The position numbers and the translations under genes were made by a program. Below, in pieces: positions 13,677 through 21,681 of a DNA stretch of 21,681 nt (the stretch's first letter is position 1; every line of letters begins with the position of its first letter). The stretch spans positions 1 through 21,681 of the IMG/VR virus record IMGVR_UViG_3300020429_000016. The stretch is one strand, 5' to 3'. Origin of the DNA: a virus. Below the pieces are notes generated by a model. It worked only from the letters and a program-made list of their open reading frames with translations, did not search any database and was not told the DNA's origin.

Positions 13677-14533
13677 TGCCCAAATCACTCACACCACAAA
13701 TTAAATCCCAAATGGATGCCGTCCAGAAACGGCCGGTGTTGATTTTTGAAATCGGCCTGCCGTCTCCGCTGAAGTTTGCCGCATATCGCACAAACATTTC
13801 TTTTCCAACTGGTGGGGCTGTTTATACGGCCAAGGCAATCAAGCTGTCAGGTTTGTCTTGGTCCCTGGAAGGACAAATCAACCGGATCACCTGCAAGTTT
13901 GACAATACAGCCAGGGACATGGCCGCGTATGCTTCAACCTTTGATTTTAGAGGTAGATCTCTGGTGGTGAAGAGGATCTATCTTGATGCGCTTGACAGTG
14001 CTTTGAACTACAAGGAGGTTTTCAGGGGACACCTTGAAACACCGTCTGGCCTTGATCAAAAATGGATGACGGTTTCTGCGACTGCCGGCAAGCCCTTATA
14101 CAAAAAGGCCTTGAATTTTGCCTATCAACGACAGTGCCCTTGGGACTTCGGCGATGACAATTGCAATACGGATGGGCATGCAGATTTGTCGATGCTTACG
14201 CAGACCGGGACGGCTGACTCCGGGACCACCTCCACTTTGACTTGTTCTACACTTTCTTCTGTGGATGGTGAGTGGAATGATGGCGCGATTAAGATAACGA
14301 AAGCGGGAATTGAATATCCCCGCACAGTGAAAAGCTATGATGGCACCACTAAAACCGTCACCATCGATGTTGAATTGCCTGTGACAATAGATTCGTCAAC
14401 CACGTTCCAGGTGTGGCGAGGGTGCGACAAAACCCATGATACGTGCCTCAACAATAAACCAGGCGGCCCGACAAACGACAATTCACACAATTTTGGTGGG
14501 TGCATACACATTACACAGGATGCTGATCAATGA
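13676..14533 (+). CDS. Tail tip protein gpL-like (BR0599 family) with Fe-S type cysteines
   Basis: This 285-residue protein belongs to the tip-base family that includes lambda gpL and the BR0599/DUF2163 group. The N-terminal half is the strand-rich domain (KRPVLIFEIGLPSPLKFAAY, ISFPTGGAVYTAKAIKLSG, VFRGHLETPSGLDQKWMTVS). Cysteines at C154 and C163 (x8) and C250 and C257 (x6) reproduce the lambda gpL spacings, where as I recall these residues bind a 4Fe-4S cluster, and C276 is a fifth. Between the pairs lies an extra beta-rich segment of roughly 65 residues compared with lambda. The C-terminal GCDKTHDTC..NFGGC resembles the family end motif. It overlaps the next gene by ATGA. Confidence 0.85.
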   Translation: MPKSLTPQIKSQMDAVQKRPVLIFEIGLPSPLKFAAYRTNISFPTGGAVYTAKAIKLSGLSWSLEGQINRITCKFDNTARDMAAYASTFDFRGRSLVVKRIYLDALDSALNYKEVFRGHLETPSGLDQKWMTVSATAGKPLYKKALNFAYQRQCPWDFGDDNCNTDGHADLSMLTQTGTADSGTTSTLTCSTLSSVDGEWNDGAIKITKAGIEYPRTVKSYDGTTKTVTIDVELPVTIDSSTTFQVWRGCDKTHDTCLNNKPGGPTNDNSHNFGGCIHITQDADQ

Positions 14534-14928
14534 TTAGAAAAATGACCGTTGAAGATATTGCCAAGATTCTCAAGCTTGAGGACGATGTTTTTGAAACCGT
14601 CTTCCATTGCACAATCGGTGAGTGGGTTCAATTTCTTGCTCGGAACGTTGAGAACGATAATTTTCTGATGCTGGGGGTGTTTAGCGAGGATGTGCTTGCT
14701 GGATACATCGTTTGTAGCTCATCGGTTTTTCCGCCGGTCAGCTATCATGTTGGCATCCTCTATTATGTGGGCACCGGGGAGGATAACGCCGCAAAGGTAT
14801 TGCCTGAAATAAAAAAGTTTGCCCAGGGAAAAAATGCAAATTCAATCCGATTTATCACCCGCAAACCGGAGGCTTTTTCAAAATACGGCTTTATAATTAC
14901 TGCAAGCTTAATGGAGATGGCGGTATAA
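14530..14928 (+). CDS. GNAT-fold-like protein at the tail tip locus
   Basis: This 132-residue protein reads like a small GNAT acetyltransferase fold: MIRKMTVEDIAKILKLEDDV at the start, a strand with a turn (FLMLGVFSEDVLAGYIVCSS), a long helix (NAAKVLPEIKKFAQGKNANS), then the strand IRFITRKPEAFSKYGFIITA. The acetyl-CoA loop that is normally R/Q-x-x-G-x-G/A is poorly kept here (YYVGTGEDNAAKVL), so enzyme activity is doubtful. It overlaps the gpL-like stop (ATGA) and ends one base before the J-like gene, exactly where lambda encodes gpK and gpI. A structural or assembly role at the tip is a reasonable inference, and modification of a tip protein is an alternative. Confidence 0.6.
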   Translation: MIRKMTVEDIAKILKLEDDVFETVFHCTIGEWVQFLARNVENDNFLMLGVFSEDVLAGYIVCSSSVFPPVSYHVGILYYVGTGEDNAAKVLPEIKKFAQGKNANSIRFITRKPEAFSKYGFIITASLMEMAV

Positions 14929-14929
14929 A

Positions 14930-17900
14930 ATGGGCGGTGCGGTTGATTGGGTAAAAGACCGGGTCGAGGATGCGTTTGACCTTGCCGTTGACGTTCTTGA
15001 TGTAGCTTTTGAATATTCCGGTGCCGGCCTTGTCCTTGATTTTATTTCTGACTCCCTTATGCCAGGTGTTCCGGATATGCCCAGTTCACCTACCTATACG
15101 GAATCAGACCGGGTTTTAAACACCATCAAAGAGGGGGTCCCGGTTTCCCGGTGCTATGGGCGATGCAAGATCGGCGGGAACAAACTTCGATTCAACGACT
15201 CGGATGACTCTGACCTGCGCATAATTGTCGGGCATTGTCGTGGTCCGGTTGCCGGTTTCGTGTCTATGCAAATCAACGATATTGACTGGGACGATTTAAC
15301 CGGAAACCATTCAAAAACGGAGTATATCGGGGATCGGACGCAGGTCTCGGATGATCGATTTACGACGCAGACCAGCGCATATCGAAGCATTGCTTATACA
15401 GCATTCACTTTCCAGAAAAACGACAAGCAGGTGGGACACAACCCAAATATTACAGGTGTGATGGATGGGCTGTTGTGTCCGCCTCTTGCCGGTGGGGCAG
15501 ATACTTTTACCCGTTGCCCTGGTGTCGCACTCTATGATTGGTACCTTAATGTTGAGGGATATACGCCTGATGAACTTGATCTGAACGCTTTTAAGTCCCT
15601 TGAGGCGCTTTGTGATGAGATACCAACCGGCGGGACGCTTCCCAGGTATCGGTTTGATTTCAATGTTGATTCCTCAGAAACCACCATGAATGATGCCAAA
15701 AAGCTGATCTGGTCTTCATTCAATGGTATGGTTGTTATGGATCAGGGCAAATTGAAGCCGGTATGGGATTCTGCCCAGATGGCGGACGGTGTCGGGGGGC
15801 TGACGGCCAAAACTGTCTCCCACGCATTTGACCTGGACAATATTGTAAAAAGGTCTTTTTCCTGGAAACCTGTGGAGCGGGCAAACGTGGTCCGTATCCA
15901 CTATAAAGACAGTGAAAACGACTATAAAACCTCATCTGTTGAGCTTCGGGACAAAGCCGATATTGCCGAGAATGGCGAAATTCTTTATGAGGAAAAGGCC
16001 TGGTACATTACAGACAGTGAAATAGCTTCACGCCGTTGCCGGTATAAATTTAACAAAAAACGATATCCGGATTTTAGCTGCACACTTTCTGCGTTGTCAG
16101 GGGCCGGCCACCTTGAACAATATGACCTGGTTACGGTCACACATGTTTTGCCGGGATGGACAGAAAAGCAGTTCATCGTCACAAATATCAGTGAAGATGA
16201 ACTTGGGCGGCCTAAGTTCTCCCTTGAGGCGTATTTCCCAGGGATCTATGACGATGCCCAGGCGGGTGAGCAGCCAAATTACGGAACAACTCTCCCCAGC
16301 CCATATAAAACTCCTGATGCGTCCACGGGTGTCACGGCCGCCGTGGTGTCCGTGGGTACGAATTATAATTTCGATGCCGTCCGGGTGGAGTTCACACCGC
16401 CGAATGATCCTTTCTATTCCTACTCTGAAGTCTATGCGTCAAAGGATGATGCCACCTATTATTATGTTGGGAAGAGTGACGGGTCTTCAGCTCTTACCTT
16501 CAACGCTCTTGGCGTCGTGTATGAACCGGGTGACACCTGTTACATAAAGCTTCGGAGCGTTTCTGAAAATGGGGTCCTTGGGCCGCTTCCGGCGCAGGCA
16601 GATACCTATGTTACGGTTCTTCCCACCATGCGCCTGGCTGGTTTTTATGCCGGTGGGGACAGTCTGTGGGGCGGGGCCTCAGCAATTGGAAATGCGGCCA
16701 CGAATATTGTTTTGGGGCGTCTTGCCAGCGTGCCAAAGTTGGCGTTGGGGCCGAGTGCGGATTCTATCACCGTTGGTGGGGCGCAGCCTGGCTTTATTGC
16801 AGACGGGACCGGCAGAATGTATGCCGGTAACGGTGCTTCAAAATATTTCAAGTGGGACGGTGACAATATCTCTTGGGCCGGGACGAATACGTCTCTTTCT
16901 CCTGGGGGGCTATTTACGGCCTTGTCGGCTGTTATTCAGGGAACGGTAACAGCAAGCGGCGGCGCAATTGGCGGGTGGAACATTGCCAACAACAAGATCA
17001 GCATCCCGGGTATTGAGCTTGACCAGGCCAACCAGCGGATACGGGCCTTCACCGGCTCGAATTATGTCGATATCACTCCGGACGGCATCACCGGGTATGA
17101 CTCCCAGATGGGAGTTGTTTTCAAATTGTCTACGGACGGTTCTCCCCCTGAGTTCTCAGCCGGCATCATAAAAGAGACTGTCTATAAGATGTACACCTCT
17201 GGTGTGATTCGGACCAGTGAAGATCCGGAAACAGAGGGTGGGCTGCTTATCAATAAAGATAGGTTGTCCGGGTACAATTCTGCAGGAAAGAAACTCTTGG
17301 ATTTTGTCTTTGGCGGTGACAACCAGGGGGATGCATATATCGGGGATTATGACAGTGGAAAATCCGGTCTGAAGTATGATCATTCGGCAGAGCTTTTGGA
17401 TTATCGTGGCCGAATGACCATCTCCAGCGGCAGTTCTGGATATGGTAATCTCGGAGATAAACCGTCAAGTTTATCTGGCATTAACCCGACTGAATACGCA
17501 ATGCTCACCAACAGCATTGAGACACATTTTTATAATGGTGTACCAACGCTATCGAATACTCCAGCCGTTGGCTGGACAACGACAGAGTTAAAAGAGGTTC
17601 ACAAGGGCGATCTTTATTACGATAAGGATTCTGGTTTTACGTATCGCTTTTTAGATGATGGGCAGGGTGGCTATGAATGGGTTAGAAATCCGGATTCAGA
17701 AATAGCCCTCGCTCTTCAGATGGCCGCTGACGCCCAAGACACTGCAGACGGCAAACGCAAAACCTACATACCTGGTGCCGACCCTATCCCACCTTATGAC
17801 CCAGGCGACCTGTGGGTCTATGATGCTGCTGGCGGGCTAAAACAATGCGTGGTTGCCAAACCATCCGGCGGAACCTATGCCGCATCTGACTGGGCCCTGG

Positions 17901-18196
17901 TCGGGGACAGTCCCAAAACAGTTTTTTCCTGGGACGGATCTGAAGCAATTAATACTCAGGCGACAGAGTCAACCGCAGATGCCTGGTCCTTTTCAATGGC
18001 AGAAGCATTTGAAGGAGCTGTCATTGAGATAGAGTTTGAAGACGGTTTTGCCGGTGACATAGAGGTTTCCTTGAACGGAGAAAACTTAACCACTGTTATT
18101 TACGACTGCGAAGGTGACGGTGGGGACGATGAAATAGGACACATCATAGACCTTGAAAACACAGATGGACAAATCATTGATATGGAGGCCCAATAA
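14930..18196 (+). CDS. Tail tip / host-contact protein, gpJ-like
   Basis: This 1088-residue protein is the probable central tip protein that closes the tail and carries receptor-contact domains. The N-terminal hub includes an amphipathic helix (about 13-43) and the VPVSRCYGRCKIGG segment near 69-82, a hallmark of this family. Residues about 240-410 (MNDAKKLIWSSFNGMVVMDQ, ANVVRIHYKD) correspond to the phage-tail_3 domain. A fibronectin III-like domain lies near 466-550. Residues about 560-860 hold collar-like beta repeats with GGAIGGWNIANNKI and VDITPDGITGY. A late module (PYDPGDLWV near 955) and a very acidic end follow. It is slightly shorter than lambda gpJ (1132). The ATG at 14930 lacks a strong ribosome site and is probably coupled. 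Confidence 0.88.
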   Translation: MGGAVDWVKDRVEDAFDLAVDVLDVAFEYSGAGLVLDFISDSLMPGVPDMPSSPTYTESDRVLNTIKEGVPVSRCYGRCKIGGNKLRFNDSDDSDLRIIVGHCRGPVAGFVSMQINDIDWDDLTGNHSKTEYIGDRTQVSDDRFTTQTSAYRSIAYTAFTFQKNDKQVGHNPNITGVMDGLLCPPLAGGADTFTRCPGVALYDWYLNVEGYTPDELDLNAFKSLEALCDEIPTGGTLPRYRFDFNVDSSETTMNDAKKLIWSSFNGMVVMDQGKLKPVWDSAQMADGVGGLTAKTVSHAFDLDNIVKRSFSWKPVERANVVRIHYKDSENDYKTSSVELRDKADIAENGEILYEEKAWYITDSEIASRRCRYKFNKKRYPDFSCTLSALSGAGHLEQYDLVTVTHVLPGWTEKQFIVTNISEDELGRPKFSLEAYFPGIYDDAQAGEQPNYGTTLPSPYKTPDASTGVTAAVVSVGTNYNFDAVRVEFTPPNDPFYSYSEVYASKDDATYYYVGKSDGSSALTFNALGVVYEPGDTCYIKLRSVSENGVLGPLPAQADTYVTVLPTMRLAGFYAGGDSLWGGASAIGNAATNIVLGRLASVPKLALGPSADSITVGGAQPGFIADGTGRMYAGNGASKYFKWDGDNISWAGTNTSLSPGGLFTALSAVIQGTVTASGGAIGGWNIANNKISIPGIELDQANQRIRAFTGSNYVDITPDGITGYDSQMGVVFKLSTDGSPPEFSAGIIKETVYKMYTSGVIRTSEDPETEGGLLINKDRLSGYNSAGKKLLDFVFGGDNQGDAYIGDYDSGKSGLKYDHSAELLDYRGRMTISSGSSGYGNLGDKPSSLSGINPTEYAMLTNSIETHFYNGVPTLSNTPAVGWTTTELKEVHKGDLYYDKDSGFTYRFLDDGQGGYEWVRNPDSEIALALQMAADAQDTADGKRKTYIPGADPIPPYDPGDLWVYDAAGGLKQCVVAKPSGGTYAASDWALVGDSPKTVFSWDGSEAINTQATESTADAWSFSMAEAFEGAVIEIEFEDGFAGDIEVSLNGENLTTVIYDCEGDGGDDEIGHIIDLENTDGQIIDMEAQ

Positions 18197-19644
18197 TGGC
18201 TAAATCATCATTTTTACCAATAAGTAAAACAGAAGCTGAAAATAGCTCTTACGTGGGTCTTGACCGTGAGGTTATTGTCGTTAAAAAAGCGGACGACAGC
18301 AGGACCATGGCTGTTCACAACGGTGTGGATGCAGGTGGGTTTATTCTCGGGGCATCTGAATTGGCCGCTTGCGAGGAAGCTCAAGCGGCAGCGGAGGCAG
18401 CAGCCCAAGATATAGCAAACGCCTTGACTGTAGGGTCCAATCCCATTGGTTTGTATGTTAACGACACTGGTCTCGGTGTAATGGCCGACCCGGATAATCT
18501 TTTTGATGTCCGTGACACAGGGGCTGGCAGGGGTGGTGTTGCAGTAGTTGACACAATCAATGGGGCCACCCTAAATCTTTATAAATGGCAAGGAACAAGT
18601 ACTAATTATGATGTTTGGAGTTTTAACACCAGCGGGAATGGTAAACTCTCTCTATTTTATGATTCTGATTCTACAAGAGATCTATCTAAGTCTACCGGAC
18701 ATATTGTAACATTTACCCCTACTGGTTTTGGTTCTGGGACGGATACCCCAGAGGCTCCAGTCCATATGGAGGGGATAGGATCAAGCACGATTATGGGCAG
18801 CGGGTTCCTTGGTTATGTTAAATCCACAGATAATTCCAGCTACGCTGAAATTCTGTTTGGTGGTAAAGATTCAAGTGGGGTGGGTCGTACTGGGGCCATT
18901 GGTTTTGATCCCGATAAAAATCTAACATATTTAGCTAACGGCCTTGTAGCTGGAATCGGGGTTGATGCCTCGGGTTATGTCCAGATGGGAACTTTCTCCG
19001 CAACCGGAGCAACATCAGGGTCCCGATTTGTGGAATCAGGTAGACGATGGGATGTCAGTGCGAGTATTGCAGTGGCAACGTATGCTAATTTTTACAATAC
19101 CTTTGGTTTGGTCGGTAGGATCAGATCCAACGATAATTCTGTTGCTTTTGAGACCTTATCCGACTATCGAGCTAAAGAAAATCTCAGGGCCATCACGAAT
19201 TCATGGGACTATCTTCTGTCCCTTAAGCCCTATTGGGGCAACTTCAAATCTGACCCCGACAAAAAAGATATTTCAATGTTCGTGGCCCATGAGCTTCAAG
19301 AAATTATTCCAGAAGCCGTATCCGGTACCAAGGACGGAATGAGGACCGAAGAATACGAAATTTCCCCTGCCGTTTATGAAACCATTGTGGTTCCCGCCAT
19401 TGAAGAAGAATTGGACGAGGAAGGCAATGTCATCGTCGAAGCACAGCCGGAAACAACAGAACAGGTGCTTATCTCTGAGGCAGTTATGAGAACCAGGGAA
19501 GTCCCTGATTACCAGGGTGTGGATCAGTCCAAGGTGGTCCCATTAATCACTGCGGCTCTCCAAGACGCAATTAAAACTATTAAATCTCAGGCCATCACCC
19601 TTGAGGGCCTGAATAAACGAATCGCTGTCTTTGAGGTAGCATAA
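18196..19644 (+). CDS. Tail fibre with C-terminal S74 intramolecular chaperone
   Basis: This 482-residue fibre begins with a short head region, an alanine-rich coiled segment (ACEEAQAAAEAAAQDIANAL, about 58-77) and beta-rich shaft repeats. The C-terminal S74 domain starts at S322-D-Y-R-A-K327. Known members cleave before this serine once the trimer has folded, removing the chaperone of about 160 residues. The later VAHELQEIIPEAV (H365) and QGVDQSKVVPLITAALQDAI motifs confirm the family. Between them, about residues 380-438 form an acidic insert (EYEISPAVYETIVVPAIEEE and onward), longer than in compact S74 domains. It follows the J-like gene by TAATG and probably forms side or tip fibres for host recognition. 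Confidence 0.9.
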   Translation: MAKSSFLPISKTEAENSSYVGLDREVIVVKKADDSRTMAVHNGVDAGGFILGASELAACEEAQAAAEAAAQDIANALTVGSNPIGLYVNDTGLGVMADPDNLFDVRDTGAGRGGVAVVDTINGATLNLYKWQGTSTNYDVWSFNTSGNGKLSLFYDSDSTRDLSKSTGHIVTFTPTGFGSGTDTPEAPVHMEGIGSSTIMGSGFLGYVKSTDNSSYAEILFGGKDSSGVGRTGAIGFDPDKNLTYLANGLVAGIGVDASGYVQMGTFSATGATSGSRFVESGRRWDVSASIAVATYANFYNTFGLVGRIRSNDNSVAFETLSDYRAKENLRAITNSWDYLLSLKPYWGNFKSDPDKKDISMFVAHELQEIIPEAVSGTKDGMRTEEYEISPAVYETIVVPAIEEELDEEGNVIVEAQPETTEQVLISEAVMRTREVPDYQGVDQSKVVPLITAALQDAIKTIKSQAITLEGLNKRIAVFEVA

Positions 19645-19664
19645 TTAATCGAAAGGAATTACAC

Positions 19665-19847
19665 ATGAAAATTGTAGCAGACAAAGAAGCAATCCAGACC
19701 ATTCATTCTCTTTGCGACATTGCTCTCAAATTTGGCGGGATTCAAAATCTAAATGCCGTAAATACGGTTCTACCTGCAATCACTGAAATGCCGAGTGAGG
19801 GCGTTTCAGAAGCGGATGTAAAGACCCCGGCAAAGAAGACGGCTTAA
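19665..19847 (+). CDS. Small conserved-looking phage protein of unknown function
   Basis: This 60-residue protein has a clear ribosome site (AAAGGA) before its ATG. It begins with a helical segment (MKIVADKEAIQTIHSLCDIALKFGGIQNLN) and ends in a short lysine-rich tail (KTPAKKTA). The IALKFGGIQNLNAVN stretch resembles small proteins encoded beside phage tail fibres, but no function is known to me. A fibre-assembly helper or a small tail subunit is possible. It is in the same reading frame as the next gene, separated from it by one TAA and three codons. Confidence 0.6.
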   Translation: MKIVADKEAIQTIHSLCDIALKFGGIQNLNAVNTVLPAITEMPSEGVSEADVKTPAKKTA

Positions 19848-19856
19848 TCCTCAACC

Positions 19857-21681
19857 ATGGCGATTACAAAAACCATATCAGCCAAAGCCCTTGTCTCTGG
19901 CACAAATGTTCTGAAAATCTGGACCACAGGAACTAATGCCGGAACCATTAAAAAAATTCGGGTGATTAAATCCAAAGAGGCCGGAGATATTGCAAAGGGG
20001 GTAAATCTCCCTGGCACTGTTGGGGCCGTTGCCATCCCTGCTGGCATGTCTAATGCTCTTGCCGAGAAGTTTACCAAGGCCTGGTCACAGGAAGGGGCTG
20101 ATGTCACGAGTGAGAACACATCCGCCGACACCGCAAAGGTCAACGGCCAGGATGCCTCTGTCGTTCAGCAGAATGCGGCCAATGCAAAAGCCGCCGTTGA
20201 CGCTCAGGCAGAGGACGGTCAGATCTCCCCGGCGGAAAAAGCAGATTGGCGGATCAATAAGCCGATTATGGAGAGGAATTACAACGAGGCCGCCACATAT
20301 GCCTTTCAACTGGGTGTTAATCATTCTGACCTGGACACCAAATGGGCTGCCCTGGTGACGTACCTTGAGGGGGCCGGCGTGTGGTCTTCTCCATATTCGA
20401 CCTACATCATCAGCAACAACGAGCTTGTCGCCAAAAATGACGACTATTATGCGGCCCTGTTGGCAGTTGAGCAGGCCTGCATAGATCAGGCGGCAGATGA
20501 TGCAAAGAACTCAGCAATATCTACCGCGGCAACTGATGCCACCAACAAAGCGAACACCGCTCAGTCTGATGCAGAGGCCACGGCCAGGTCGGAAATAACG
20601 GGCAGGGGTCTGGATGCCACGGGTAATTTCATCGGAACCGTTTCTGGCGTATCCGCAGCAACAGTAAAAAACCAAGCTGCTGACGGCAGTGCGGCGAAGA
20701 GCAAGCTTGATACTGATGTCGGAGCTGGGACGGTGGAAACAACCGGTGGGTCACAAAGCAAAGTTAATTCGCGATTGTCCGGCACTGAAAAGAACAATCT
20801 GGTGGTTGGGAAATTACCGAACGGCAACAACAATTCCGCTGACAATATTTCCGAATCGACTGTCCGAAAATGGGCCGGGGAATCCGGGGCCGATAAAACC
20901 GCTGGGAAATCCCTTTCAGTCCTTACAGACAAAAAAACATCGGTACTAACAGACGATGACGCCCTGGGTGAAACCGCTCTTTGGGTGGGTGTGTCAGGCA
21001 CTGGGAGGCCGGAAGACAATGCCACAAAGGGAGCAAGGGCAGGTGATGACCTAAAGGATTTTGCCGGGGTTGTCCTTGGGGACTCTGATATCAAAAATGC
21101 TGAGGTCTCAATTACGTCCAGTGGCCAACTTCAAGGAGCTGGGGGCGGACAGGTCACCCCGGACGGCATTGGAGCCGAAACCCCAACGACTGTCCAACCA
21201 AAGATTAATCAAGCTCAAATCAACGCCGAAACCAATGCAGCGGCATATACGGAAGGGTGGTCGGAGCAAGGAGCGACAAATGATTCTGGTTGGAGGGCCT
21301 CTGCGGATACAACCCGAATAGATGCTGGAAAGGTTTGGGCAGGGTCATCTTTGACTATTGGGAATTTGGATGGGGTATCAGATTTCTTCAGGGCAACACC
21401 TACAGAGGTAGGACTATGGAGGTATTTGGCGGGGCAGCATCGTTTATATACATCCCTGGTTCAACATATTGTTGGGGAAGCTGAATCAGGAGTTCTTACA
21501 GAGATAAATGGTCCTGGTGGGACTCCGATTTATTTTAAAGACCAACCCAAGATTATTCTTTCTTTAAAGGACGCCCCCCTCTACAAAGCTGATTATGCCG
21601 GACAAGATCAGCACATTCGAATGTATCCAACAGATATTGAAGAATTTGCAACCAATCGGTGGAGATTTAAGCCTATTTGTG
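19857..21681 (+). CDS. Large tail fibre / J-C-terminal-like protein, partial at the 3' end
   Basis: An ATG at 19857 opens a frame without stop to the window edge, so at least 608 residues are encoded and the C terminus is missing. After a short beta-rich head (about 1-75), residues 120-210 contain DGQISPAEKADW followed by helices, the linker seen in many tip and fibre proteins. An alanine-rich coiled region follows (about 212-250). Around 383-393 GRPEDNATKGA, then VTPDGIGAE and INQAQINAETNAAAYTEGW, recall linker motifs of lambda-J-like central fibres. The last part has aromatic, strand-rich sequence. No ribosome site is obvious, so translation may be coupled to the preceding gene. Role: second tip or fibre component, probably host binding. 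Confidence 0.75.
   Translation, partial: MAITKTISAKALVSGTNVLKIWTTGTNAGTIKKIRVIKSKEAGDIAKGVNLPGTVGAVAIPAGMSNALAEKFTKAWSQEGADVTSENTSADTAKVNGQDASVVQQNAANAKAAVDAQAEDGQISPAEKADWRINKPIMERNYNEAATYAFQLGVNHSDLDTKWAALVTYLEGAGVWSSPYSTYIISNNELVAKNDDYYAALLAVEQACIDQAADDAKNSAISTAATDATNKANTAQSDAEATARSEITGRGLDATGNFIGTVSGVSAATVKNQAADGSAAKSKLDTDVGAGTVETTGGSQSKVNSRLSGTEKNNLVVGKLPNGNNNSADNISESTVRKWAGESGADKTAGKSLSVLTDKKTSVLTDDDALGETALWVGVSGTGRPEDNATKGARAGDDLKDFAGVVLGDSDIKNAEVSITSSGQLQGAGGGQVTPDGIGAETPTTVQPKINQAQINAETNAAAYTEGWSEQGATNDSGWRASADTTRIDAGKVWAGSSLTIGNLDGVSDFFRATPTEVGLWRYLAGQHRLYTSLVQHIVGEAESGVLTEINGPGGTPIYFKDQPKIILSLKDAPLYKADYAGQDQHIRMYPTDIEEFATNRWRFKPIC

Noticed and set aside
1-21681. tRNA genes, insertion sequences or an integrase with attachment site
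   Set aside because: No cloverleaf-like sequence, transposase or recombinase motif, or matching terminal repeat was seen on either strand by eye.

Overview
The window is the packaging, head and tail module of a tailed phage or prophage with a lambda-like siphovirus plan. All supported genes lie on the + strand in a tightly packed order, with ATGA or TAATG junctions at most boundaries. No integrase, replication, clear lysis or host gene is visible, so sequence alone cannot say whether this is a virion genome or an integrated prophage. The lambda-type terminase, capsid and tail-tip families point to a Gram-negative host. Base composition and style would suit a Desulfobacterota-type bacterium, but that is a weak inference.

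Layout: (1) 1-903 is an accessory and regulatory lead-in. It holds a small helix-turn-helix protein, a C-rich array of five helically phased 11-bp repeats, a perfect 12-bp inverted repeat overlapping a promoter-like element, and three small ORFs, one with a membrane segment. (2) 904-3322 is the terminase pair (Nu1-like small subunit, gpA-like large subunit). (3) 3319-8676 is the head and neck: gpW-like joiner, lambda-type portal, S49 protease with a probable internal start for a Nu3-like scaffold, decoration protein D with an inserted beta domain, gpE-type major capsid protein, gpFII-like connector and a tail-terminator-like protein. (4) 8688-14533 is the tail shaft and tip base: tube protein, chaperones G and G-T joined by a -1 frameshift at A_AAA_AAC, a basic gpZ-like protein, tape measure, gpM-like protein and a gpL/BR0599-like protein with iron-sulfur-type cysteines. 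(5) 14530-21681 is the tip and fibre region: a small GNAT-like protein where lambda has gpK and gpI, a gpJ-like tip protein, a fibre with a C-terminal S74 self-cleaving chaperone, a 60-residue protein, and a second large J/fibre-like protein cut off by the window end.

The genes fit one assembly line. TerS/TerL pack DNA through the portal into a shell of capsid plus decoration protein matured by the protease and scaffold. The connector and terminator join head to tail. The chaperones and tape measure set tail length. The M, L and J proteins build the tip that carries the fibres.

No wholly new system is demonstrable. The least conventional points are the 279-389 repeat and palindrome region, the GNAT-fold protein at the tail tip with no gpK/gpI equivalent, a zinc-ribbon motif made only by frameshifting, and the split second tip-like protein at the end.
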